A DNA stretch of 36,256 bases from Bacteroidales bacterium (GTDB lineage Bacteria; Bacteroidota; Bacteroidia; Bacteroidales; P3). Both the position numbers and the translations under genes were made by a program. The notes below the pieces were generated by a model. The model was not told the origin of the DNA. It worked only from the letters and a program-made list of their open reading frames with translations, and did no database searches. The stretch spans positions 1-36,256 of the forward strand of contig JAGCOF010000027.1 of assembly GCA_017645585.1 (NCBI GenBank), read 5' to 3'. This document shows, piece by piece, positions 23,582-30,607 of this stretch; the stretch's first letter is position 1; each line of letters opens with the position of its first letter.

Positions 23582-24247
23582 ATGAGCCATCTGTTGAGCA
23601 AGAGCAAGTACATCCGCGGCCTGCAGTGCGACCGCGCCCTGTGGCTCGACGTGCACAACCCGCGCTTGGCGAAGTACACGCGCGAGCAGATGCGCCGCTT
23701 CGACCGTGGCCGCGACTTCGAGTACGCCTTCAAGGCCACCTTCCCCGACGGCATTGACCTCAGCGCCGAGCTGAAGCGCAACGTGGACGCCTACCCTGAG
23801 CGCACGGCGCAATTATTAGACAAGGAAGAGGAGATAGACCTCTTCGAGGCGGGTTTTTCATACGACGACGTGCTGGTCTTGGCCGACGTGGTCCACAAGC
23901 GCCCCGACGGCACATTAGATATATATGAGGTGAAAAGCGGCAACACCCTCAGCGAGACCTACCGCCGCGACGCCGCCCTGCAACATTATGTCATCTCCCA
24001 CTGTAGGGAGATAAACACCTTCAGCATCGTCTACGCCAACCCCGCCGGCGGCTTCATCAAAGAGGAACTCTCCGCCGCCCTGCAAGAGCAGCATGAGAAA
24101 ATAGAAAAGAACATCGCCGCCATGAAAGAGATCATCCGCAGCGGCGAGCCCGCCACACCCACAGGTCAGCACTGCCTCGAGCCCTACGCCTGCCCTTACC
24201 AGCACTATTGCGCCCAAGGCGTCAGACAAATGTCGCTGTTTGGGTAA
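23582..24247 (+). CDS. Cas4-like PD-(D/E)XK nuclease with Fe-S cysteines
   Basis: 221 aa. N-terminal LSKSKYIRGLQCDRALWL has the first cluster cysteine, C16. The nuclease motif is D102, then E116-V-K118 (LVLADVV...IYEVKSG), followed by a Gln-containing helix (DAALQHYVI). Three C-terminal cysteines, C198, C204 and C210, complete a Cas4/AddB-type 4Fe-4S site. It resembles the N-terminal part of DUF2779 proteins, which are usually longer with a C-terminal RNase H-like domain missing here. There are no cas genes or CRISPR array nearby. It probably acts on DNA ends or single strands; the biological role is unknown. Confidence 0.82.
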   Translation: MSHLLSKSKYIRGLQCDRALWLDVHNPRLAKYTREQMRRFDRGRDFEYAFKATFPDGIDLSAELKRNVDAYPERTAQLLDKEEEIDLFEAGFSYDDVLVLADVVHKRPDGTLDIYEVKSGNTLSETYRRDAALQHYVISHCREINTFSIVYANPAGGFIKEELSAALQEQHEKIEKNIAAMKEIIRSGEPATPTGQHCLEPYACPYQHYCAQGVRQMSLFG

Positions 24248-24250
24248 AAG

Positions 24251-24283
24251 GAAGAGGGCCACACCATTGATGTGGCCCTCTTC
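24251..24283. terminator. Bidirectional terminator
   Basis: GAAGAGGGCCACA (24251-24263) and TGTGGCCCTCTTC (24271-24283) form a perfect 13-bp stem between two convergent genes. T-rich sequence follows on the plus strand (TTATATTG) and a less clear one on the minus strand. Confidence 0.85.
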
Positions 24284-24299
24284 TTATATTGTTGTATAA

Positions 24300-25130
24300 T
24301 TATCTATCCACCGGGAAGGCAATCTCGCGCTCAATGACTTGATAGGGCACGTTGTTGCGGTAGATGGTCTGGCGCACCCAGTTGTCGTCCTCGTCGTACT
24401 CGTAGACGTAGCTGTGCTTCCAATTGAGGTGCTCGTCATAGTTGAACGAGCTGACCTCAATGAGGTTGTCGTGGTCGTCGTAGTAGTAGGTCGTCAGAGC
24501 CGAGAGGAACTCGTCGGCATCGTAGAAGCGCCACTCCACACGGTTGCCACGGGCATCATACTTGTAGAGGTAGTGCTGCATCAGCTCGCCGTCGCGGTTG
24601 TAGAACTCCATCTCGGTGCAGTTGCCCTTCTGGTCATATTTGTAGGTACGCTTCTCGGTCATTTCGCCGTCCTGGTCGAAACTCTGCTCCTCCACCTTGA
24701 GGCCGTTCTTGAAAGTGCTGCTCTCCTTCTTGGTCATCTGGTTGCCGAGGAACACGGTGCGCTCGATGCGGTTGCCGTCACGGTCGTTGAGGTAGGCGGT
24801 GCGGCCGGTGAGCATCTTCTCGCGGTTGTACTCGTTCCAGCCCAGGCTGTAGCCGTTGACGTCGAAGTAGTAACTGTACCAGGTATAGTCGTCGGCCTTG
24901 GTGCGGAACTTGTCAGCGAAGTTGCCGCGCTTGTCAAAGGTGATGCTATCGATGCAGACGAGCTGCCGGCCACCGTCGCGTCCGCCGCGGAGGTTGTAGG
25001 TATACTCTATGACATAGATGGCGTTGCCGTGGATACCCATTTCGGTGCGCGAATTCTTGCGGGGCTTGGGGCCTGCAAATGCTGTGCCTGCCATGAGCAG
25101 GACAAGGACGAGAGCGATATTTTTCTTCAT
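24300..25130 (-). CDS. Secreted YD-repeat-like protein
   Basis: 276 aa. A signal peptide covers residues 1-19 (AFA before G). The rest is a run of about 20-residue beta-hairpin units of the form YxYDxxGNxxExxFYxxDGE, similar to YD/RHS repeats and MORN-like wrap repeats: TYKYDQKGNCTEMEFYNRDG, YKYDARGNRVEWRFYDAD, YYYDDHDNLIEVSSFNYD and YEYDEDDNWVRQTIYRNN. There is no toxin domain or RHS core peptide, so it is not a polymorphic toxin. Probably a periplasmic or outer-membrane-associated repeat protein common in gut Bacteroidota. It has its own promoter. Confidence 0.82.
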   Translation of the reverse strand: MKKNIALVLVLLMAGTAFAGPKPRKNSRTEMGIHGNAIYVIEYTYNLRGGRDGGRQLVCIDSITFDKRGNFADKFRTKADDYTWYSYYFDVNGYSLGWNEYNREKMLTGRTAYLNDRDGNRIERTVFLGNQMTKKESSTFKNGLKVEEQSFDQDGEMTEKRTYKYDQKGNCTEMEFYNRDGELMQHYLYKYDARGNRVEWRFYDADEFLSALTTYYYDDHDNLIEVSSFNYDEHLNWKHSYVYEYDEDDNWVRQTIYRNNVPYQVIEREIAFPVDR

Positions 25131-25153
25131 CTTTTATACTATATTTTGCGGTG

Positions 25154-25187
25154 CAAAGATACAACTTTTTCGCGATACTAACGCAAA
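25154..25187 (-). promoter_or_regulatory. Bacteroidota promoter for the YD-repeat-like gene
   Basis: The minus strand has TATCTTTG (25154-25161) and a TTTG (25184-25187), 22 nt apart, 24 nt ahead of the start codon. Confidence 0.65.
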
Positions 25188-25223
25188 AAAAGCGAAAATA
25201 TTGTGTTTTAGGGCGCAATCCAA

Positions 25224-26072
25224 TCAGAAGTCGCCGAGGGTCTCGGGCAACTGGGCGAGAGCCTTGGGCAGGTCGTCGGCGCTGAGCACCGAGCCGTGGT
25301 ACTTGTTGGTGTCCTGCATGAAGTCGACACCGTAGCCCATCTTGGTGGTGAGGATGACGCACACCGGCGCACCCTGGCCGCTCATCTGCTTGGCCTTGGC
25401 CATGCCGTCGAGCACCTGCTGCATGTCGTTGCCGTTCTCAATGACCACCACCTTCCACATAAAGCTCTCAAACTTGGCCTTGAGGTCGCCGAGGCTCATC
25501 ACTTCGTCCACCGTGGCGTCGATCTGCTGGTTGTTGTAGTCGATGGTGCTGATGAGGTTATCTACCTTCTTGGCGCCAGCAAACATCACGGCCTCCCAGA
25601 TCTGACCTTCTTCCAATTCACCGTCGCCATGCATGGTGTAGACCATGTGCTTGTCACCGGTCATCTTCTTGCCGAGGGCGGCACCTACGCCGACGCTCAT
25701 ACCTTGACCGAGGGAGCCCGAAGCCATACGGATGCCCGGCAGGCCGTGTTCGGTGGAGGGGTGGCCCTGCAGACGGGTGCCGAACTTACGGAAGGTAGCC
25801 AACTCGCTGACGGGGAAGTAGTCGCGGCGGGCCATGGTGCTGTAGATGACCGGCGTGATATGGCCCTGCGAGACAAAGAGCATATCCTCACCCTCGCCGC
25901 TCATGGTGAACTTCTGCGGGTCGAAGTCCATGATATTGAAGTTCATGGCCACAAACCAATCGGTGGTGCCGAGCGAGCCGCCCGGGTGGCCGCTCTTGGC
26001 GGCAGTGGTCATACGGAGAATGTCGCGGCGCACCTGCGTCGCAATCTGCTGGAGTTCTGCTGTGGTTTTCAT
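25224..26072 (-). CDS. Transketolase N-terminal subunit
   Basis: 282 aa, the thiamine-diphosphate-binding half of a split transketolase. The signature KSGHPGG (26-32) carries a substrate-contacting His29. GHITP holds a cofactor-region His, and GDGELEEG (149-156) with N180/N181 forms the Mg-ThDP motif GDG-x~30-N. The partner half is at 21055-22269 on the opposite strand. The two subunits are usually encoded side by side, so the separation here is odd. The ATG overlaps the upstream lipoprotein stop by one base (TAATG). It is the last gene of the minus-strand run that starts at 30084. Confidence 0.95.
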   Translation of the reverse strand: MKTTAELQQIATQVRRDILRMTTAAKSGHPGGSLGTTDWFVAMNFNIMDFDPQKFTMSGEGEDMLFVSQGHITPVIYSTMARRDYFPVSELATFRKFGTRLQGHPSTEHGLPGIRMASGSLGQGMSVGVGAALGKKMTGDKHMVYTMHGDGELEEGQIWEAVMFAGAKKVDNLISTIDYNNQQIDATVDEVMSLGDLKAKFESFMWKVVVIENGNDMQQVLDGMAKAKQMSGQGAPVCVILTTKMGYGVDFMQDTNKYHGSVLSADDLPKALAQLPETLGDF

Positions 26073-26524
26073 TATTCTTGTGTTTTATTTTGTTTCAGTT
26101 TGAATACATACAAGCGCGAGTTTTGGTCGGTGGCATAGAGCTCGTTGCCGTGGCGGGTGACGTTCACTGCCCAAGTGTTCTCGTCCCAATCATGGATGGT
26201 ACCGTTGCCACGGTCGCCATACATGGTGACATGTCCCCACACGCGGCCCTGCGCACCGTCGGTCTCCACATAGATGGTTTCACCCTTTTTGTTGTTGTCC
26301 TGTTGCTTACGGGCAACAGCGGCTTGGGTGGCAGCGGGCTTGGGGGCGGGCTTGGCGTCGCGGATGACCGGCACAAGCGTCACTGACTCAGCCTCGACGG
26401 GCTCTGCGGCGACTGTCTCTTCCACGGGTTCCTCGGGCACCGTCACAGGTTCCTGCACATTCTGCTTGCAGGCGGCGAGGGTGGCCAATGCCAGCAGCGG
26501 GGTCAAAATGTAACTTATTTTCAT
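26072..26524 (-). CDS. Small lipoprotein with Pro/Glu/Ala linker
   Basis: 150 aa. The lipobox is LAAC (Cys19). Residues 25-75 are a low-complexity linker rich in Pro, Glu, Val and Ala. The C-terminal 65 residues form a compact beta domain (ETIYVETDGAQGRVWGHVTMYGDRGNGTIHDWDENTWAVNVTRHG). No family recognised. The linker suggests that the small domain is held away from the membrane. It lies 19 nt after the endonuclease gene and overlaps the transketolase start. Confidence 0.75.
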   Translation of the reverse strand: MKISYILTPLLALATLAACKQNVQEPVTVPEEPVEETVAAEPVEAESVTLVPVIRDAKPAPKPAATQAAVARKQQDNNKKGETIYVETDGAQGRVWGHVTMYGDRGNGTIHDWDENTWAVNVTRHGNELYATDQNSRLYVFKLKQNKTQE

Positions 26525-26543
26525 AACTTGATGTGTATTGTTT

Positions 26544-27293
26544 TCAATATTTCCAATGACTCCAATCGAACGAAGCCTCCGCCTCCTCGGGCAGCGAGGG
26601 GAAGAGGTTGCGGCCTATGACCGCTTCTACGCTGTCGACGGTGACGGCATAGCGCTTCGGCGAGCCGTCCTGTTTGTTGTTCTCCACCAGGAAGCCCACC
26701 GTGACGAAGCCCCCGTGGGTCTGCACAGCCAGCGCCTTGAAGAAGGCATCGGGCACTTGCACGCCGGCCTTGCCTATGGTGCCATAGCGCCCTGTGCCTT
26801 GCACGGGACCGCAGACGACATAGACGCTGCCATAGCGTTTGGCCAGCCTACGTGTCAGCTCCTCAATCTTACGCCAAGCCTGACTGTTCATCTCGTGGTC
26901 CTGCGGGCAGACATTGGTGAAGTAATAGCTCTCCTCCAGCGCCTGCGCGCTCCACTTCATGTCGGCCCTCGGCGCCATGTGGCCCTTGTCCCAGCCGCTG
27001 TTGGCATAGTCCTCGCGGCTGGCCTTGGGGTAGTCGACGTTGGGGTCGCGGCTGAAGGGGCAATTGACGTCGTAAGCGTCGCTCAATTCCTCAGCCGTCA
27101 ACTCCCACGCCACCCAATTGGGTGTAAGGGTTGTGTGGTTGTAGGAGGCCGTGTAGCCGGTGCGCACCACAATGTCCTCCTCCTCGCCGTAGGCGGGCAG
27201 TTCCAGGCCGGCGGATGCCGACAAGGGCTGCTGCGGCACCTGCGCCGTGCAGGTGGCCACCAAGAGGGACAATATGACCATCAACACCTTCAT
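26544..27293 (-). CDS. Exported DNA/RNA non-specific endonuclease (NUC1 family)
   Basis: 249 aa from ATG 27291-27293, one base after the stop of the upstream gene. Longer in-frame versions lie inside that gene and lack a signal. Residues 1-18 are a signal peptide. The beta-beta-alpha metal site is DKGH (102-105, a DRGH variant with catalytic H105) followed by MAPRADM, with the metal-binding Asn in NVCPQDHEMNSQAW (N136). The last third carries the typical VPDAFFKALAV and KRYAVTVDSVEAVIGRNLFP. It degrades DNA and RNA outside the cytoplasm, probably for nutrient recovery. No inhibitor gene is seen beside it. Confidence 0.92.
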   Translation of the reverse strand: MKVLMVILSLLVATCTAQVPQQPLSASAGLELPAYGEEEDIVVRTGYTASYNHTTLTPNWVAWELTAEELSDAYDVNCPFSRDPNVDYPKASREDYANSGWDKGHMAPRADMKWSAQALEESYYFTNVCPQDHEMNSQAWRKIEELTRRLAKRYGSVYVVCGPVQGTGRYGTIGKAGVQVPDAFFKALAVQTHGGFVTVGFLVENNKQDGSPKRYAVTVDSVEAVIGRNLFPSLPEEAEASFDWSHWKY

Positions 27294-27294
27294 C

Positions 27295-28695
27295 CTATAA
27301 ATCCACCTCCTCGCGGAATTCGGGGATACTGATATGCTTCCATCCGTCTTTCTCCAACGTCTCGGCAAAGTGCTGCTGCGTCTCCGCCTCGCCGTGCACC
27401 AGGAAGATATACTTCACCTTCTTCTTGTCCTGGCAGGAGATATAGCGCATCATCTCGCTGTAGTCGCCGTGGCCCGACAATGAGTCAATGCGGCGCAACT
27501 CGGCGCGCACCTTGTGCACCTGGCCGAAGATGCTCACCGTCTCGTCGCCACGCATAATCTTGGCGCCCAGCGTCGAGGGCTCGCAGTAGCCCACGCAGAG
27601 GATAGTCGTGGCGGGATTGTCGATGTGGTTGGCCAGGTGGTGCTTCACACGGCCAGCCTCCATCATGCCGCTGGCGGCAATGATGACGCAAGGTTTGTGC
27701 CTGATGTTGAGTTGTTTGCTCTCCATCACGCTCTGTATGTAGTGCAGCCTGTTGAAGCCGAAGGGGTCGGGGTCAGTCTGGCAGTATTCGGCGATGTTTT
27801 GGTTGAAGCACTCGGTGTGCAGGCGCATAATGTTGGTGGCGCTGACGCTCAACGGGCTGTCCACAAAGACGTCGATGTCGGGCAGCAGCTTGACATGCTC
27901 CAGCCGGTCGAGCGCATAGATGATTTCCTGGGCGCGGCCGATGGCGAAGCTGGGGATGATGAGCTTGCCCTTCTTCTTGGTACAGGTGTCGAGCACCGCC
28001 ATCAGCAGTTCCTGCTCGGCATCTTGTATGCTCTCGTGCAGTCGGTCGCCATAGGTGCTTTCCATGATGAGGTAGTCCACCTGCGGGAACGGCTCGGGGT
28101 CCTTGAGTATCTGCTTGTCGTAGCGGCCGATGTCGCCCGTGAAGCCGAGGCGTATCGTGCGACGGCCGTCCTTGATTTCGAGGTAGACGAGCGCCGAGCC
28201 GAGGATGTGGCCGGCGTCGAAGAACTCCACCGTCACTTCGCCCTCGATGTTGAATTTCTTATGGTAGGGCACGCTGATGAAACAGCTCATGCACTGCTGT
28301 GCGTCCTGCTCGTCGTAGATGGGCTCTACGGGTTCCAGCCCCTGGGCCTTGCGTTTCTTGTTGAAGGTCTGCGTATCCTGCTCCTGTATGCGGCCGGCGT
28401 CAGCCAGCATGATGGCGCAAAGGTCGCGCGTGGCCGGAGTGCAAAGCACCGTGCCGCGGAAACCCAACTTGTAGATATAGGGTATCAGGCCACTGTGGTC
28501 GATATGGGCGTGGCTGAGGATGAGGTAGTCAATCTCAGTGGGGTCGAAGCCCAGGTCGCGGTTCATCGCGTCGGTCTCCAGGCCCTTGCCCTGATACATG
28601 CCGCAGTCAAGCAGTATCTTAACTCCGCGCTTGGTGGTTATCAGGTGTTTGCTTCCCGTCACCTCGCGGGTGGCACCCATGAATTGCAGTTTCAT
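27295..28695 (-). CDS. Beta-CASP metallo-beta-lactamase-fold ribonuclease
   Basis: 466 aa. The N-terminal metal motif is H62-A-H64-I-D66-H67, with further ligands in DAGHILGSA and FTGDIGR. The beta-CASP insert is marked by MESTYGDR and PSFAIGRAQE. The C-terminal RNA specificity domain has SGMMEAGRVKHHL and SGHGDYSEMM. The group relates to eukaryotic CPSF-73 and bacterial RNases; members cut or trim RNA in the cytoplasm. It is cytoplasmic here (no signal) although it sits between two exported-protein genes. It starts 12 nt after the LRR gene and ends one base before the endonuclease start. Confidence 0.94.
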   Translation of the reverse strand: MKLQFMGATREVTGSKHLITTKRGVKILLDCGMYQGKGLETDAMNRDLGFDPTEIDYLILSHAHIDHSGLIPYIYKLGFRGTVLCTPATRDLCAIMLADAGRIQEQDTQTFNKKRKAQGLEPVEPIYDEQDAQQCMSCFISVPYHKKFNIEGEVTVEFFDAGHILGSALVYLEIKDGRRTIRLGFTGDIGRYDKQILKDPEPFPQVDYLIMESTYGDRLHESIQDAEQELLMAVLDTCTKKKGKLIIPSFAIGRAQEIIYALDRLEHVKLLPDIDVFVDSPLSVSATNIMRLHTECFNQNIAEYCQTDPDPFGFNRLHYIQSVMESKQLNIRHKPCVIIAASGMMEAGRVKHHLANHIDNPATTILCVGYCEPSTLGAKIMRGDETVSIFGQVHKVRAELRRIDSLSGHGDYSEMMRYISCQDKKKVKYIFLVHGEAETQQHFAETLEKDGWKHISIPEFREEVDL

Positions 28696-28707
28696 ATTCT
28701 CTTGCCG

Positions 28708-30084
28708 TTAATTAACCATTACTTTTCGGGCGGGTCCCTCGCCTACCCTAACCAAATAGGCACCCGGGGCGGCCACCCTGACGGTGAGCGCCTCATGGTG
28801 TGCCGTCGTGTCGTACAGCTGGCGCCCTGCCACGTCATACACCCTCACCTGCTGCCCAGCCACACCGCTGATTTTCATATACCTTTCCGACACCGACACC
28901 CTCCATGGAGACGCTTCGACGGCGCTCGCCGACAGCTGCTCGAAGACGGCCTGCAGCGAGGTGTTGCCCGTCAGCGTCAGCTGGCGCGGGTTCTCAGTGC
29001 TGCCATCCTGCCAACAGACGAAGCGACCGCCCTCAAGGGGCAGCCCGCACACCTCGGCCAGGGTGCCCGCCGGCAGCAGGGCACTGCCCACGCCGACACC
29101 GAGTGCCACATTGCCCGAGGTCACATCGAGCCTGTAGAAGGTCGGAAGGATGGTATCGTGTATCGTATCATACAAGGTAACAGTGTCGTGCACCTGCACC
29201 GTCAGGTAGACGGTGTCGGACAGCACCACCGTGTCGTGCAGCACCAGGGTGTCGCCATCACCCAGCCACAGTGTGTCGCGCTGCTCGCGGAAGAACATGG
29301 CAGTAAACGAGCAGTCGGTCAGCGCGTTGACCATGCGCGGATTGAGGGTGTCGCCGTCCTGCCAGCAGGCGAAGAAGCAGCCCGTGGCAGGCTGTGCAGC
29401 CAGGGTCACCAGCGTGCCGGCATTGTAGCTGCCGCCGCCGGTCACCGTGCCGCGCGAGGCGTAGTTGGCCTGCACCGTGAGGGTTACCTGACAGCCGGCA
29501 TCCACCAGCGTACCGAAGCCGTTCCACGGCGCCACCGCGCCATAGGCGGCCACAGCATTGCAAGCCACATGCAACGTACAGGCGCTCAACGCTATATTGT
29601 AGAAGATATTGGAACCCGTGGTCGGAGGCACGGCAGCGCCCACCCACACGTCGGTCAAGGCCGAGTCGTCCACAAAAGCGAAGTCGCCAATGCTCATCAG
29701 GGTGGAGGGCAAAGTGATGGTGGTCAGCGACGTGCAGTTCCGCACCGCCGAATTGCCCACCGCACTAATGCCCTCGGCGAGGGTCACCGAAGTGAGGCCT
29801 GCGCAACCGTAAAGTGAATGATTGCCAAGCGAAAGCACGTTATAGGTGCTGTCACCGTCCGAGACGGTGGCCGGTACCGTCAGGGCACCTGTGGGCCGTG
29901 TAAAGCCGTTCCAACCAGCCGTCGGACTATTATTGGCATTGGGGTACACCACCTGCACGCCGCCCGCCTCACGGGTGAAGTAGAGCGTCTGGCCCGACGG
30001 CACCGTGGCCGCGAAGTCGTAGGCCCGCACCGCCGTGGAGCAGAGCGCAAAGAGCAGCAGGAGTATGGCACCTCTTTTTATCAT
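28708..30084 (-). CDS. Leucine-rich-repeat surface protein with type IX sorting signal
   Basis: 458 aa. A signal peptide covers residues 1-21. BspA-type leucine-rich repeats cover about 85-150 (LYGCAGLTSVTLAEGISAVG; VRNCTSLTTITLPSTLMSIG). Two InlB B-repeat-like modules follow (VTLTVQANYASRGTVTGGG ... CWQDGDTLNPR, and LDVTSGNVALGV ... CWQDGSTENPR). Between them lies a Thr/Asp-rich stretch with repeated HDTV/YDTI units. The C-terminal sorting domain is VRVYDVAGRQLYD ... GAYLVRVGEGPARKVMVN. Such proteins are displayed on the cell surface by the type IX system and bind host or food-derived ligands; the ligand is unknown. It heads the five-gene run, with no consensus promoter visible just upstream. 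Confidence 0.88.
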   Translation of the reverse strand: MIKRGAILLLLFALCSTAVRAYDFAATVPSGQTLYFTREAGGVQVVYPNANNSPTAGWNGFTRPTGALTVPATVSDGDSTYNVLSLGNHSLYGCAGLTSVTLAEGISAVGNSAVRNCTSLTTITLPSTLMSIGDFAFVDDSALTDVWVGAAVPPTTGSNIFYNIALSACTLHVACNAVAAYGAVAPWNGFGTLVDAGCQVTLTVQANYASRGTVTGGGSYNAGTLVTLAAQPATGCFFACWQDGDTLNPRMVNALTDCSFTAMFFREQRDTLWLGDGDTLVLHDTVVLSDTVYLTVQVHDTVTLYDTIHDTILPTFYRLDVTSGNVALGVGVGSALLPAGTLAEVCGLPLEGGRFVCWQDGSTENPRQLTLTGNTSLQAVFEQLSASAVEASPWRVSVSERYMKISGVAGQQVRVYDVAGRQLYDTTAHHEALTVRVAAPGAYLVRVGEGPARKVMVN

Positions 30085-30162
30085 AATTCTTTATTAACGC
30101 ACCCCCTGCGCCTTTATTGTATCCACCCTTAAAAAAAGATTTCGGCCACCCTTTGGGAAGGT

Positions 30163-30464
30163 ATTTATGTCGTGCACGACCTAATCGAATACACCCCGTA
30201 CGAACGACGTAGGAACACCGTGTTTTGTCCGACTGCGGTCGGACTTGAGTCGGAGTTGAGTCGGACATGAGTCGGACATGGTACGGAGGGGGTGCGACGT
30301 CAGGATGGGGTATTGCGCACTGAAACAGTGATTTTTAGGTGGTTGTTGGTCGGTAATCGGTGGCCGGTGGCCGGAAATGCGGCGATTTGGGGGCGGTTGT
30401 CGGTCATTTTTGACCACCGACTACCGGCCACCGGTTACCCATTTATGTCGTGCACGACCTATTT
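30163..30464. repeat. Composite repeat element C: two TCGTGCACGA boxes with an 11-nt array between
   Basis: Box cores lie at 30170-30179 and 30448-30457, 278 nt apart. Three 11-nt units follow the first box (30190-30222, including CGAACGACGTA and GGAACACCGTG). Then comes an array from 30228: TCCGACTGCGG, TCGGACTTGAG, TCGGAGTTGAG, TCGGACATGAG, TCGGACATGGT. The array begins 58 nt after the box start, exactly as in element A. Between the array and the second box is an imperfect 23-bp inverted repeat (30352-30374 with 30417-30439, 20 of 23 positions paired). Confidence 0.75.
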
Positions 30465-30500
30465 TCGGAGAGGTGTTTCGGAGGGTATCCAAGGGATTAA

Positions 30501-30532
30501 TTTTGTACAATAATAAAAATGTTGTATCTTTG
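30501..30532 (+). promoter_or_regulatory. Bacteroidota promoter for the yidC operon
   Basis: TTTTG (30501-30505) and TATCTTTG (30525-30532) with a 19-nt spacer. Transcription would start near 30540, about 68 nt ahead of yidC. Confidence 0.85.
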
Positions 30533-30542
30533 CAATTTGTTT

Positions 30543-30558
30543 TCCACCGTAAGGTGGA
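30543..30558 (+). promoter_or_regulatory. Hairpin at the 5' end of the yidC mRNA
   Basis: TCCACC, loop GTAA, GGTGGA: a 6-bp stem with a GNRA tetraloop, placed just after the predicted transcription start. It may stabilise the 5' end of the message; regulation is not shown. Confidence 0.5.
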
Positions 30559-30607
30559 GGGTAAACTATTGTAAAACAACTGATATAAAGCAGAAGAAAA
30601 AAGACTA

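Noticed and set aside
24300-25130. RHS/polymorphic toxin
   Set aside because: The repeats resemble YD units, but the protein is short and lacks the RHS core, a cleavage motif, a toxin tip and an immunity gene.
27514-29817. A 767-codon open frame on the plus strand
   Set aside because: It is antisense to the beta-CASP ribonuclease and LRR genes. It has the same biased composition and no recognisable domain or ribosome-binding site.
30292-30513. Small open frames on both strands in the gap before yidC
   Set aside because: They cover element C and its inverted repeat and show no protein-like composition.
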